Notes: generated by a model from the letters alone, not told the origin. Positions 23,439 through 38,031 are shown, counted from the stretch's first letter. The stretch is DNA of 64,000 bases from Viscum album (GCA_963277665.1 OY728122.1:1980972883-1981036882), one strand, 5' to 3'. A program made the numbers and translations.

Positions 23439-26213
23439 TGTCACACCTTGAATCAGAACCTTGTGGTTGTGGTTAATTAATTTATATTTGAATCTTTTTT
23501 ATAACATTGAAAAATTATAAAATTAAAATCCAAATGAAAGGAAAAAATGGAAATTAAAAAATCATGTAAATAACAATGTTGATAATATAATTAATAATAA
23601 TAATAATATTGTTTTTATTATTGTTAATATTATTGTTAAACTATTAATAATAATATTATTATTAAGAATAATAATATAGTTATTATTAATAAGGTTGATA
23701 GTATTATTATTATTATTTTTTATTTTTTTTATTTTATTTATTTTTTCAGTTAGGGTTCATATTCCCTCTCCCCCTTTACCATTCATAAACTGTCTCCCCC
23801 CTCTCCTTGTGCCTGACCCATCCACCCGTCGATGCCCTGTCTTCCAAAAAGACACCTGCCAGCGCACTCTCCTTCCAGCATGATCACATCCAATGTCACC
23901 TCCTTTTACATCCTCTCTCACTCATGTGAACCCCTCTATCACCCCACTCTACCTCGTGGACCACTGTCTGTGGTGCTTCCACAGCAGTTCCCACTCCTAT
24001 GGTTATTAAAACCCCTAATAGCCTCCTTTTTTGCACAACCCCAGTCAGTTGTTCTCCCTCGTGTGACCTTTCAGCTGAACCTACACCCTCTAGCAGCCAC
24101 ACAATCTTCCCCTCTGATTAATCCACTCTATCATTCTTGGGTTTTATTTCACGTCCATGAGTCACTTTTTTGGGATAGTGGTTTGACCTTGTTTTTTTGG
24201 GGAAATCATGCAATTATATGATTTCTTTGAGGTGTGGTTGAGGTGAGATCGAGGATCCAGACTAGGTTCCATCATTTTCTTCACCAAGCTAAGTGGTTCT
24301 ATACCATAACAATTTAGATGATTTTATTATGCTTTTTTGAATTTATAAATGTGTTATTTTGATTAATTATATGTTGAATTCGATGTTATTGAGGTAGTTG
24401 GTGTTGTTATATGATAGAAATGTGTTTTAATGAAGAAAGTGGGTATGTTGTGTCTGTGTTTTAAGGTATTGGTTCATATAAAGGGATTTTGGGGTATTTT
24501 CAATTGTGTAAATCATGTTTTAAAAGACACATACTAGGAGGATGAGTTTGGGTGAAATTTTTCAAAAAGGAAGTGAATTCATTTAGTGATTTTGTCTTGT
24601 TGTGCATTTTTAATATGAGTTGTAAACTGTATAAATGATGAAATGCATTTTTTATAAATGAACATAGTTTATTATTGATAATTAAAAAGGGTATTGTACC
24701 TTGTATTTTCTATTTTTTTGTCTATAGTTAATATATGTGGAGAAAATTGGGTTTTGAAAAAATTGAATGTGCTTTGGTATTTGAAAATTAGATTTATTAA
24801 AGAGAATATGATATAGTCCAAGTGTGTTGCACATGTGACCTTGTGTTTTATACCATGAATATATTTGATAAAATTATTTGGGTCGTGTAGAACCCTTTTT
24901 GAAATGGGTTTGATAAACTTATGTCTTAAAATGGGTTTTTTGAAAAAGAATTTTTTTTTCAGCTATAAACCCATGCGGTGAATGTCGACAGTATTTTAAA
25001 AACAATGAAACATTTTTTTCAAATTGTGCACCTATTGAAGATTATGTTTTAACAATTTTTTCATGTAATCTAGGTTTCGAATGATGTTTTGGGTTGGGTA
25101 ACTATTGGTATATGTTTTTTGATACATTTTTGGGTTTGTGAAATTTGATAATGATGTGTTGTGTGATGTGTGGAACTAAATTGAGAACAATGGTAATCCA
25201 ATGTAACTAGGTGGATGGACTAGGAATAGTTTTATAGTGATAAAAATGCAGCTACGACCTTGTTTCACTTAGTGGGATTGCTGATGACAACACTAATTAA
25301 ATACAGATGATGATTCGAGACCAACAAAATTTTGGATGTTTCTCCTCTCTTATGTCATGTTCATGAGAACATTGTTGGATGTGGATTATATACAACATTT
25401 TAACTGAGATTCTAGGTTCCTAGAATCCCACATGAGTTATTTTGAGACTAGTTATATACCAATTGTTCTCTACCTATCTCAATTCTTATTTTGATTTGTG
25501 TATTCAATCATTATATGGAGGACCCATTCTATATCTCTCTCTCTCTCTTTGTGTGTTTTATTTTTTAAATTCCTTTTTTCTTTTAAGTTGGTGATTGTTA
25601 AATCTTTTCACCTGGAATTGTTCCTTTTACATTTATTTACCTAATAGAATTTTTTCCTAGTTACTTTTTAAAAATAATTACATAAATAAGAATGTTATAA
25701 TATCTATAAAATGTTTTGACCTGAAATCGTTTTATCTGGGTGGCATCCTTATGGGATGTGGATCACACTCTATATACACCATTGGGTGTACATGAAACTT
25801 TTTATATGTTTGTTCCATGTAATGGATGGGTACATCATGTTGGCGGTTTGAGATCATAGTGGTATCTCCTTATGGACCTTGGTTGTGGTGGCATTAGGAT
25901 ATTACTCCTATTATTGCATGAGGTTTGGGATGGAGTTTCTGTTTCATTTTTGTTTTAGTTTTTCAATGGAATTTTATTCATATTTGGAAATAATAAATAT
26001 GGAAATTGGTTAATCCATGTATGGTTCACTACTATATGTTTTGGTTTGTTTATGGCCTTAGATGTTTATCATTTTATCATCAAGAAAATAGTTCCCATCT
26101 TGTAACATTGATACTAGAGAAGAATTACAAGCATATGGGGATCAAGAAAATCCTTTTGACCTTGACACATACTGGTTCGGGTGCCGAGTTGAATGACATC
26201 CTAGCATGATACA
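23439..26213 (+). mobile_element. LTR element D, left (5') LTR
   Basis: It starts TGTCACACCTTGAATCAG, a typical gypsy LTR start, and aligns along its length with the right copy at 29549-33101. Shared landmarks in order: a TAA/ATT-rich block (23575-23740 and 30836-30975), a pyrimidine-rich block, GGTTTTATTTCAC, GGTTGAGGTGAGATC, CTTCACCAAG, and TGGGTGGCATCCT (25739 and 32943). The right edge is placed at TGATACA because TGGTATTAGGGA, a mutated initiator-Met primer site, begins 8 bp later at 26222. The frames at 23695-24221 inside the pyrimidine-rich block are not considered genes. Confidence 0.7.
23575..23740. repeat. (TAA/ATT)-rich imperfect microsatellite in LTR of element D
   Basis: About 165 bp of AATAAT and ATTATT words that are mutually complementary, so the block can fold on itself. 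A related block is at 30836-30975 in the partner LTR, so it belongs to the LTR and is not a local expansion. Confidence 0.8.
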
Positions 26214-29200
26214 TGAAAAAATGGTATTAGGGAGTTATCACTATTTTTGGTCATGTTCCTTCTCAAAGAGTCTGGTATACCAAAGATAGGATTTATGGGG
26301 CTTCCCAATCCAATAATGAGTTGGGTGACTTTCCCTAACACCTCGTGAAATGAATCAAGTCACCATGGGAGTATGGGTTTCATTTTATTCATTTGGTTAT
26401 TGTGACTCATTAATGTATGGGGGAATAAAAAGGGGGTTTGGGTTTCATTTTATTCATTTGGCTCTCGTGACTGGAATATGTTCACCAAACACATGTCTGA
26501 GTCACCTGTCAAAACTAGTTTCCCCATTATTTTTACGGTTTGATTATGGGTTTTGGGAAATTATTTTGAAAAATAATGTTTGAAAATTATGGAAACTGGA
26601 TTTTAAAATGGAATTAGAATGAGTGAATTAGGTTGAGACTAAGGGGGTATGATATTTATAATCAAAAAATGAGGTTCATTAAAAAATTTGTAGTTTGTAA
26701 ACAGGTAAATTTACTTTTGAATGGGTTTTGAAAACTTATTTCAAATGGGAAAATATTAGTTTTTAATTAAACAATTATTGATGAAATTGGATTTTTTTAA
26801 ACTATTGAAAAGTTTTTGGAATGGAATTATATGTTTTGGAATTTATGTGTAGAGTGTGAAAATGGATTTTGATTTGTTAATTAGTTGTATTTTGAAATGG
26901 TTCACAATGTTTTTGAAACATCTTTTAAATAAGGATATATGAGTATTCTCAGGAGTGAGGAAGGGTAAAAGGTAGTTTTTTGTAAAACCATGACGGTTTT
27001 AGAGTGAAATAAATTTTTTTAATTGCGGTGTAAGGTTTGAAAGTGGGTTCTTATTCTAATTATTGGTGTTCTTATGAAAATGTTTTGTCAGATTAAAAAT
27101 GGGTTTTAATTTTGTGACATCTGATTTTGAGAAAATGGAAATTTTGGTTGAATGATTAATCTGGAAGGTTAAAAAGGGGTTTTGACCTTTTTTACTCTCA
27201 TTAGTGACCACTTACATGAAATATATGTGGAATGCAGATTGGTAATCGGCATGGCATGAGTAAGGGAATATGTGGAACTTCATGAAGTTCCATTGGTGAG
27301 TGTGAAACCCACCCATCATATTTTATAATCTAGGTTTTTATGAAATAATGGAGTTCATATTATTCTGTAGTTCTATGGTGTGTTTCTTTATGATTTGGTA
27401 TTTTTACATGAAAGGTTCTTCAGGATTTAATACTCTTCTTGTTGGGAAATTTAAGAATTTTCATTTTTTCAGTGAGTTGGTTTGAGATAATTGTTAATGA
27501 TTTTTTCTAGAAAAATGTTTTGGATATATTTGATTAGGATCCCTTTTCTATGTTTTGTGTATGTTTATGGTATGAATTTTCCAAAGGGCCTATTTGATTG
27601 GGTCCCTCACTTTTTCAAGTTTTCTAGTGAATTCCCATGTAATGAATTGATGCATATTAGAAATTCTTCCATGGGTGATTCACCATTGGCAGGTCCTCCA
27701 GTTGATCAAAGTACAGCCTGTATTCTTGGGTTTCAAGGTTGAATTTATCTCTCTTATTTTTTAGATTACACATATCCTCTAACAATAGAAGAGTGGATAC
27801 TAAAGTAGTAAAAATAAATGTTAACATAATGGGTTTCTTGAATCACAAAAGGGTAGGTTTTGCATCATCAATCATAAAGGTCCTACCTGGGAGCGGTGAA
27901 GGTAAATCATATGAGGAAAGTGGAAAGCTGTCTGGGTTATTGGTGTGGGCCATTCTCTTAAAGGGAATTTAGAAATTTCATTGGTTTTATTTTTGAAAGG
28001 GTTCATGCTAGGCCACCCATGTGGAATGCTTGCTCCTAAGAGGTTTTCATGGTTATATGCAAGAATCATGTTCTAATTGGGACATTATTTATGTTCCCCT
28101 TCCTTGTAATGTATCTATAAGTTGTAAGGATCATGTAAGGTGGCGTCTTGCGGAGTTCTGTTCTCTTTAAGATGAATTGTTGGATGTTGTGTAAATGAAG
28201 TTTCCTTCCATGTGACCCTATTATCGTGTTTTCTTTTTCAGGGACAAAGAGTTTATCCCTTAAAATATCTTCACGGTTAATTATAATGGTGAATCTAAGT
28301 GATTCTTGGGATATGTGGATTTTGTTGGTATGATATGATTGCTTTGTGGATGCATGTGGACCCAGAAGGAGAAGTTCTATTTTAGAAGTATTCATGGAAC
28401 GACTATAAGGAAACAATTTCTCCAGACATCAGTGATTTATGAATAGGTCTTAAATTGATGGTAGAACATAATCAAGAACCCACATGGAGGTGTAAAGGAC
28501 CCTAGTATAGTTTCTGTCATCAGATTGTAAAATTGAGATAGCTTTAACATCCTATGTAGTTATCTCATTTCAAACAACCTCGTTGGGTAAAAAAGTACAT
28601 GTGGAAAATTTTTCTTCATTTCATGTCATGTGTGGGGATGAGTTCATCCTTGGTTATAAGGAGGAACGATTGTCTCATTTTCTAGAACATCAGTTCTTAT
28701 ACCCTTGTGGATGTGAACCTTTATTTGGTGTTCCATGTATAGCCTGCCATACTGCTCAACCTTTGTTCAGGGTTGGGAACATCTGAGGATAGTGATCCCC
28801 TGTGGGAGTAGTGAATCAGACATCATTTTTTGTTTGGTTTAGGTTTAATTTCATCAGAGACCATGGGTGTGTAGTTTCATATGTGTTGTCTATTATTGTT
28901 AGTATATGTGGGTTGGTGCAAGTAGTGCACAAGTTGGCCCATGTCAGGCTCCCATGCTGGCATGTTAGGAGTGTAGGCTAGTTCTTATGGTGGGGAGACC
29001 CAATATAGGACCCACTAACATTCCACTACTGTTAATCTTTGTCAGTTTTTTCATTATGGTTGGGAGTTTGTTCGGGCCTCCCCATATATGTAATGAAGTA
29101 AATTTTTTGGTGTAGACTTGGAGTTAGGTGTCGAATTGGGACTAGAGCATACCTAATTGTTTCGTTGTACTAAAATCATGGGAGTTTTAAACAAGTTTTT

Positions 29201-29548
29201 GTTTTATTGAAGGTTTCTATTTCAATCTAGTGGCCTAAGTTTCATTTTGTGATGTCCGGGGTGTTTCAGTTAAGAGGTTGGTGTGTGCACTACGGGAAGC
29301 TCTTTTCCTTGTATCAATCAACTAATAGTATTTTCACTTTTGTGGGTCGATGGCAAACATCGAAGAGTCCATTTTGTGTCCCCTTAGTTTGATTTTAATT
29401 CTTGTTACTTTTTTCATATTGTTCTAGAATTTTATCATATTTCGTTCATCAGGAATCCCCTAATTATGTGAAGGAGAGTCGGTTCATGTTTTTGGTTTAT
29501 GCTTTGGAATGGATTTCTGGGGGTAGAAAGCATTATAATGAGGATAAT
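26214..29548 (+). mobile_element. LTR element D, internal region (no recognised pol)
   Basis: Starts with a mutated primer-binding site (TGGTATTAGGGA, 26222-26233). In 3.3 kb, no zinc knuckle, RT, RNase H or integrase motif was recognised on either strand; open frames at 27491-27972, 28066-28416 (-), 28583-28786 and 29402-29623 have no known domain. A phrase GGTTTCATTTTATTCATTTG occurs twice (26382 and 26445). The last bases before the right LTR (AATGAGGATAA) look like a worn polypurine tract. Either a non-autonomous element or one decayed beyond recognition. Confidence 0.55.
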
Positions 29549-32500
29549 TTTCACACCCCGACCTGGAACCTTCTGTTTGTGAATAATTTATTTAGATTTG
29601 AGTCTTTATTTTATAAAACATAAAATTTTCTTAAATTTATATGAAAATGAATGAAAAAAATGAAATGACATTTAATTATGCTAATAATAACATTGTGGAT
29701 GGCCCCACATTCACCCGGTGCTCCCATCACTATAGGCATTTCTGATTCACCCAATCCTCTTAGGGTTTATTTGTCCCCTATTTGGTGTTGATACCACACC
29801 TTAGTTCTCCAGCCTTTTCCTCCCTTCACTGTCTTGTTTTCTCCTTCCACCGTATTTCTATTGTGTTTTCATATTTGTACCCATTGCTTATCTGGGACCC
29901 ATTTTCTTCTTCTTCTCTTATACTCTCCTCCCCCTTCGTAGAGGGGTCTAGTGGCGGTCAGAGCTCTTTCTCTTTATTAGAATCATATTATTCATTTCTC
30001 TTCCATATTAATTTCTATTTCTGTGGTGTTTCTTCTCACTAATGATTTTAGTTTTTTTTATCACAAAATGATTCATTGTAGAAGTACTTACTATAGATTT
30101 ATATGGGGACTTTCTTGGTGTGGTACTGTGATTCTTCAATTAGGAGTTAGATTTTATTTGAATTTTTTTATTCTTGTTTCTTGGTAGTAGGGGTATCTAA
30201 TTAATGGGATGAAATTCCTTTGCACGCATCATCCTCCACTGAGGCTTTTTCCCCCATTGCTTCCCTAAAATCCTAGTCCTCCTCTAACATCCCAGTAGGT
30301 CTGGAGTCAAGGTCTCCATGGATGTTTTTTTGTTGTTTGAGTGACCTATGGTTTCCATGAGGTGCTTCTATGATTGGATTCTCCCCCTTTTGTTTTGGGT
30401 GGAATTTCTCCTCGCATATTTTGGATGATTTTGGGGGTTTTAGGTGATCATAATGAGCATTATTACTCAGTTTCATCAAAAAAAATTCAAGCATCAAGGG
30501 TAGATAACGTCTTCGTGCTTGTGATGATTGTATGTGATGATGGTGGAGTAGTGAATGGTGCGGTGGTCCTGTCATGAATTCTGTTGATGCATGATTTCTT
30601 GGGCTGATCGCATGATTTGTGTGGTGCTATGAACATGACTTCTGGATACTTTCTGTTTTGTTTATTTGTTCTTAGGTTAGTGTATTTTAATTTTATAGTC
30701 ACATTAATGCTGAAATGTGTGTTTTGGTTTTGGTTTTCTTTTCTTTTGATCACTTTACTCGATGGAATATATTAATTGGATATTATTAGGGTTACCACTT
30801 TTCCCCTAAAAGAGGTATTATGAAAAACACATTTGAAATAAAAAATAATGAAAATAATAATAATAGTATTATTATTATTATTTATATAATTATTAATCTA
30901 TTATTATTATCAATAATAATATTAACATTATTGTTATTAATCTTTTTAGTATTATTATTAGTAATATAATATTTTTTTAGTTATATCTATTATTTGATTC
31001 CTTTATGGTCTCATTTTCCATCTCCCCCCAACCTCACATGCAACCCTCCCCCCTCCCCCTGTGTGTTACCCATCCACTCGTTGGAACACTCTCCTTACAA
31101 GCTCACCACTAGAAGCACCTCCTCGTGTAACCTCCCTCTCTCTCATGACCCCATCCATTGCCCCAAACTCCCTCATGGAAATAAATATATGGAGCTTTCT
31201 CACTCTCACCCTCTACTACAGTTACCACAAACTCATTCAGATGTGTCCCTTGTACATCCCCAACTATCATACCTCATTCATGCCACACTTCCTCCACACC
31301 TCCACCCTCCAGCAGCCACCGCCTCTTCTCCAATGGGTAAGAACCTCCTTCATTCTAGGGTTTTATTTCACATGCATGGGATATGTTTAGGTTTAGTTGT
31401 TTGACCAAGTTGTTTTTTGGGTAGACTATGTCTTTCTGGAGTTTCTTTGTTGTGCGGTTGAGGTGAGATCCAGGTTCTACATCAGATTATAGAATTTTCT
31501 TCACCAAGGTAGGTGGTTCCATGCCATTAGAATTTTAGATGAATTTATTATGCTTGTTTTAATTTTAAAATGTGTTCTTTGGTTTAATTATGTGGTGTGA
31601 AGTTTTTTTTAAGTGGTTGGTGTCATTGTATGTTATAAATTAGTTTTAATGAAGAAAATTACTTTGTTGTGTGTGTCTGTTATAAAGAATTACTTCTTAA
31701 AAATGGGTTCTAGGGTTGTTTGAAAGGCATTAATTGTTTCTTTAAAGACAATTGCATAGAAGATGAGTTTGGGTGCACGTTTTCAAAAAGGAAATGAAAT
31801 TATTTGGTGAGTTTTTTTTGTTCATTTCTAAATATGAGTTATAAACTATTTACATGATGAGTGATATGTTTTAGAAATGAAATTAGTTTTTGTTTGACTT
31901 TTAAAAAGGGTCTTGGCCCATCTGATTTCTCTTTTTATAGTTTTTGTTTTTTGAGCTTTAAGTGTAATATATTTGCTTAGAATTATGTTCTTGAAATGAT
32001 TCAAGTGGTTTGTTATTTGAAAAATTGAATTTTTAGTGAGAAAAGACTAAATTCCATGTGTGTTTAAAATGATCACTTGTGTTTTATTCCTTTAATGTAT
32101 TTGATAAAATGAGTGTGTAGCGATAAAATCATTTTGACATGGCTTTGATACGATTACTATTTAATAGGATTTTCCAAAAAATTAATTCAGTATTTTCCTA
32201 GTGTAATCCCTTGTGGTGAATATAGAATGTATTTTTTAAATTATGATACATGTTTATTAAATTTTACAATTGGTACATGTAATGTTTTAAGGTATTTTTG
32301 GTGTTTTCTTTATATCTAATGATGTTTTGGGTTGGGTAAGTGGTGTTATGTGTTGTGTGTTACTTTGATAGGATTAAGTAATTTTATAATGATGTGTTGT
32401 GTGATGTGTGTAATGAAATCGAGTAAAATTTATCTTAGGAAACCCGCTGAAAATACTATGACTTGTATTCTAGTTATACAGATGTAACTATAGTCATATT

Positions 32501-33101
32501 TTTTTTAGTGAGATTGATGATTACAACACTTACTAAATATAGTAAAATTTTGGATGTTTCTCCACTCTAGTGGATCATGCCTGAGAATTGTGTTGTTGGT
32601 GGTTTTTATACCTCATTTCAATGAGTTGTAATGTTCTTATAATCCCACATGAGATAGTATGACTATATGGATCCAACCATAGTGCTGAAACTATGATGAT
32701 GATTATGTAGAATGGTGCCTTCCATTGGAATATTGATGTCCTATTGTGTGTGTGTGTGTGTTTTATTTCTTTTATAAATTATCATTTTTCAAGGTAGTGG
32801 TTTTGAAGTGTTTTCCCATGGATGTGTTCCTTTATAAAATATTTACCTAATCAGTGTTTTCATAAAAATGTTTTCAAATTCTTTACTTAAATATGCTTAA
32901 TGGATTATCTATAAAATGTTTTAGCATGATATATTCTTATCTGGGTGGCATCCTAACAAGATTTAGATCACATCCTAAATACACCCATGGTTGTATGTAT
33001 ATCTTTTTAAATTTTTTTTCCAGGAAAATACATGTATATTGTGTGAGCAGTTCGAGTTCCTAGTGTTATCTCCTAGTAAACCATGGAGGTTCCAATTCGA
33101 G
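29549..33101 (+). mobile_element. LTR element D, right (3') LTR, interrupted and truncated
   Basis: Begins TTTCACACCCCGACCTGGAACC, aligning with the left LTR start (TG changed to TT). Similarity to the left LTR breaks at about 29700 and resumes at about 30830, so 1.1 kb has been gained here. It then continues to about 33100, where similarity stops abruptly about 310 bp short of the expected LTR end and element E begins. Loss of the LTR tail by insertion or deletion at that junction is inferred. Frames at 30994-31404 lie in the pyrimidine-rich LTR block and are not called genes. Confidence 0.6.
29701..30830. other. 1.1-kb insertion in right LTR of element D, origin unknown
   Basis: This stretch is absent from the corresponding place in the left LTR (between 23595 and 23600). 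It contains a pyrimidine-rich block (29780-29960) and a block around 30190-30570 with a 100-codon minus frame (30273-30575) and shorter plus frames, none with a recognised domain. Clear terminal repeats or a target duplication were not found. It may be a fragment of another LTR. Confidence 0.45.
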
Positions 33102-36100
33102 TATAAGGACCCAGCCTTAAACATTTCATAATCTGGAATTAATTTAACAATTCACATTTAGGTTATTTTCATGATTATATCTTTAGCACATTAGGTCATA
33201 AGTTATACATAATAATTTGAATATTACATTCAGACACTTCTACTCAGTAACCATTTTTTCCAAAAATAAATACTCTTAAAAGAAAAGAAACATGTTTACT
33301 TTGATTTTATAAACAACATGAATTTTCCTTGATACCATCCTCAACCCTATTACACTTTAATTCCTCTGAAAAACATTTCAAAAACATTGGATTAGCATAA
33401 AAATCTTAGTAAGGGATGCACTAAGAAGGAAAACTGTTAGTTTTTTAAAACAACAAGTAAACCATGAATACATTATCATAAGTAATATTTTCACCATTAT
33501 AAAGAATTAAATACTATTCAACAAATAAAATCTAATTTCTTACCATTTTGATACCAAAATATTACCATAAAACCCATATAAAGAACACATAACATATAAA
33601 AGAAAAAAATGTTACATAATCATACATAAATGGAATAACCATATGGTCGACATCCACAAATCATTTTTACAAATGAAATAACCATACAACTAAAATCCAT
33701 ACCCAATGCATTGGAGGTTATATCATAACCATCCTTTCTTGGTTTATCACAAAATTAGTTTTCATTGGGTTTATCATGTAACCACCCTTCAAATTTAAAA
33801 GTATCATTACATAATCATCACACATAAAAGATGGAAAATATCAACATTTCAATCATAAAAATTTCATTTTAAATGACACGAAATAATTTCAAGATATTTA
33901 AATAGTAAGTAAACATTCAAAACCATTTTAAATACCAAAATTTCTTAAAAGGGTACATTTTCTTTATTTTCCATTAAAAAACATCACAACTTGTTATGGA
34001 AGACAAATATCAAATAAAGATCACGACGACGGAAAGGTCATTGTCACAGTGTATGTTTAATGGAAACATTCCTTTTTTGTTTTTTTAAAACTCTATATAG
34101 AAAAATATTCCTTTTAAATGAAATTAAATTTGAAAGGAGTTTATACACTGTATAAAAGTTATTCATGTATAAATCAAAATATGCCTCAATGAAAGTTTAT
34201 TGAAAAAATGTCCCTTACAAAGATCATTTTGTAAATAAAATAGAACAATTATGTGTATTAACTATATGTACACTTAAATCAAGTATAAATTGAATATTAG
34301 TTATTAAAATTAATTTCCCACATAATCGTATCACGACATAAACATGAAGTATATGATCAACCAAAATAATAGAAATTGGGTTTAGAAGTTCCCTTACCTT
34401 GTATTCGACATGACTCATTTGTTCATTAATTTCCAAAATAATAATATTAAGTTAATTTATACTTACTTAAGAAAGTTTTTCGTGACTTTTATTCCTTTTA
34501 TATCACTTATTACCTTGATATAACAATTATTTAATTATTTGAGTTCATATCAGACATTTTTTCGATGTTCAGAACTTGACTCAAAAATGAACTTATTATA
34601 ATTATAAATTGTCCATGTGGTCAAAATTCCATTATTTACAAAATGATACTAATTATATAGATATCATATGTATCATATATATCCATTATATATGTATTTA
34701 GAATATTCCATAACATTTGGAGATAAGAAATGAAACATACCATTCATGGTGATGGTAAGACATACATACGCATGAGGGATAATTTGATTTCTATTTCATA
34801 TTTAAAGGAGTGAAAAAATAATGATAAATAGTTATATTATAATTAATGTATAACATAATTTTTTATATATGTTTTATATGTACATTAATTACATCCTTTA
34901 TAAATTCAATGTATTCCATGAACGAGTCATATAACTTTGAGGGGGCAGTAGTCTGCACTTCCTCAAATGAAATCATCATATTTATAGAACATGAAAATCA
35001 AAAAGGTTGGTTATAAATGATAATTACAGAATAATAGTGACAAAATAAATATCATATATATCATATATAATTACAATTCCATTATAATTTCCACCATAAG
35101 AGGTGGTAGATGAATATTGAACAATCATTATTTCGTGAGGCCGTAATTCGCCGTCTACAGAAACTGTATGTTCTATACCCATTAGAAAGAGGTGTGTGTG
35201 TGATTAGTATGAATAATAGTCATAATAAGAACATTATATATGGATGATACTGGTGTTTTTATATATAAAAATAATAATAAGATAATAGGTAGTAGAGAAG
35301 GAAAAATAATGGAGAGGAAATTGAGAGAAGACATTACCTCAAATAGGGTAACTTCTTCGGATTTGAGCCAAAGAGAACTCTTGAATTGACTTCTGCCTAA
35401 GGGAAGGTTACTAAGAGGAAGGGAGGAATGTTTAGAGATTATTGTAGCAGATTTTGGAGTGTCATAGTAGATTTATAGGTGTGATTAATGGGATAGAGGT
35501 TGTGTCATTTTATAAGAGGGAGGAGGAGCAACATAGGAATGATTGACGGTATTATTTTATTATTATTGGATTTTTGATTTTTAAACACAAAAATGTGATA
35601 TATTTAGAATATAATATTAACATGGGTCACAATAATCTCATAAAATGGGTCTTATACAAGGTTAGGATTCAAATGGAACCTTATCTTTTAGCATAAAACT
35701 TATTTAACTAAATTAACTTTTACCATGTCTTCTTGTATATTCAAATTATATGTTTACCATAGTTACAATAAAATGTCATGTGGCCTGAAAATGGGTCACT
35801 AATGAAATTTTTTACATCATATATGTCCTTTGGATGTTGATTTGATTTTTAGGACTATTATATCATTTAATAAAATATTAATTGATTTAAAAACTCATTT
35901 ATATCAATTTTAACCTATTCATATCATTAATTTTTAAAAAATCTTTAACAATGAGATTATTATAAAAACACAATTAATTAATATACATCAAGTCATAATA
36001 ATACCTAAAATTCTTGGATGGTATAAAAAGTTTCAAAATAAATTTATTTTAATATTTATAATATCATTTATTTAAATCTTTCATTGATAAGGTAATCACT

Positions 36101-37547
36101 ACATCACCATTGTGTCATAAGTAAATTTATTTATTTGATGTTTAAAAATTATAAATAAAATTCCAATGTGTAAGAAATCTTTTTATTTATCTAATGAGTA
36201 ATTATAGTAGAATATATAACTTATAAATCCCCATATAAAAATTGTTTTAGTAAAAGATGCATTTTTAGGTTATATTTTCCTTAAAATTAAATTAAAAGTA
36301 ATTAAATGTCATTTTCACACAAATGTGACTCCATGAGTTCATACAATTGACTTGAGAATGCCCATTTTCATATATATATATATATATGTAATATAAAAGG
36401 GTTATAAAATGTGTTAGGCTTATTTAATATTATTATAACATTATTTTTACCCTTATTTATCGGATTTACCCTTTAACCATGGTAAATAAAATACTTACTT
36501 AAGTTCCTATTTATAGTGTCAAAAAATAAAAAGTTTCCTATTTAAACATTTTTTACCTCTTGATTACAAATATAGAATCCATTTTTCTAAATTCAAAACA
36601 TATATGTTGCAGAAATTAATTTTATATTAATTCACGATGTCAAAACCAAAAAGCATGTTTTTAAGAAGAAAACACTATCGAAAGATTAACATGAATTTAT
36701 AACCAATTTCATAGTTAAATTACTTATAATGACAAAAATGTTAATAAATAATAAAAATATAATCTAATTAAAATTTGAAACCAATTAAATTTACAATATA
36801 ACTATATAAATAAATTAGATTAAAAGGTAGTTCTGAATTAAAATGCAGTATTTTTCAACATTTTTAAAGAATGAAATTTAGAATAAAAATACCAAAATTT
36901 AATCCAAAGAAAATTTTGGTGTTATGCTAATAAGTAAGAAGTTTATTTTTCTTAATTAAAACATATAATGGTTTCAAATACTAGATTTAAAAATGGTTCG
37001 CCATCAAAAGATGGTAAAACTGCATTTTTAAAAAAATTATTCTTTTATCCGAAAAAATAAATTTATTCTTATATCATAATTTGAAAACATATAAGTTGAA
37101 TTCAAAACAATAAATTAAATATATATCATATATTTTTCATTCAATAAAAATACATAAATGGATATATGAAAACCTAATTAATGTCTTTTAAATAGGTTTT
37201 CATAAAAACACATCTATTATATTCAATTAGTTTTTATTTCCATTTCTAAAAAAGATAGTAATCAATGAATCATCATTTACACATGTGTAAACCATATTTA
37301 AAAATTTATTTGATACTATTCATTCCCATAATTAAAAAAACTAAGCATTAACTACCATTTAAAATAATAATAATATTATAGTATTATTTTTCAGTATAAC
37401 TCAATGTTGTGTTCAATGTATGATTTCAGAGAAGACCATTGTTGCGTGTCATGTACACTATCAGAAAAAGAATCTCCATACACCTAAAATTAATATATTA
37501 TAATTGAAATCGAAAAGAATTATCCTATAAATACATGGGTCGTTACA
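33102..37547 (-). mobile_element. LTR element E, 3' LTR (left boundary approximate)
   Basis: The right edge is clear: on the minus strand the sequence reads a purine tract CTGAAAAAGGGGGAAGGA directly followed by TGTAACGACCC, a classic polypurine tract plus gypsy LTR start. The left edge is placed where similarity to element D stops (TATAAGGACCCAGCC, perhaps a mutated TGTAAGGACCC); it cannot be confirmed because the partner LTR is outside the window. The region is about 75% AT with a GC-richer patch at 35100-35530 and no recognised coding sequence; the minus frame at 34224-34436 has no known domain. Confidence 0.55.
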
Positions 37548-38031
37548 TCCTTCCCCCTTTTTCAGATTGTGTCCTCGCAATTTCAAAATTGGTTTGGGAA
37601 ACTTCATTGAAAGTCCCTCATCAGAAAAAGAGTAAATAAAACTATCACATTAAAAGAAATGAATACTAGTATAAAGGTCAACCGAGATGTCACATACTTG
37701 GATTCCATGAATACATGGATATCGAAGGGAAGACTAACCAACATGTTCTGATGTGGAGTGATAGAAAACACGATCAGGAGAATGTTAACCACTATAAAAC
37801 AAAAAACCTATGATAGGTTAAACGGACTTTGATTCCCTAGTAGGAAAAGTAAATGGAAGGAATTTTTTGTTTTCTGTTCCCTTTCAGAATTATAGATAAT
37901 TTAATTATGATATTTACTAAGAACATAAAGAAATATACTTACTTTGAATGTATAGTTTCATCCCTTAATAATTTTCTACCAAAAACTCATCTTTTCTCCA
38001 CATGATGAGTATTCAAGATGACTTGGTCAAA
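37548..38031 (-). mobile_element. LTR element E, internal region, part next to 3' LTR
   Basis: Starts with the polypurine tract complement TCCTTCCCCCTTTTTCAG and continues to the outer CACTA insertion point. A 62-codon minus frame at 37604-37792 has no recognised domain. The AAA just before 38032 is one copy of the CACTA target duplication; the internal region resumes at 62537. Confidence 0.55.

Noticed and set aside
23832..24221. 129-codon plus frame, with a counterpart of 136 codons at 30994-31404
   Set aside because: Both lie in the pyrimidine-rich block of element D LTRs, do not share a conserved reading frame, and have no domain; composition explains them.
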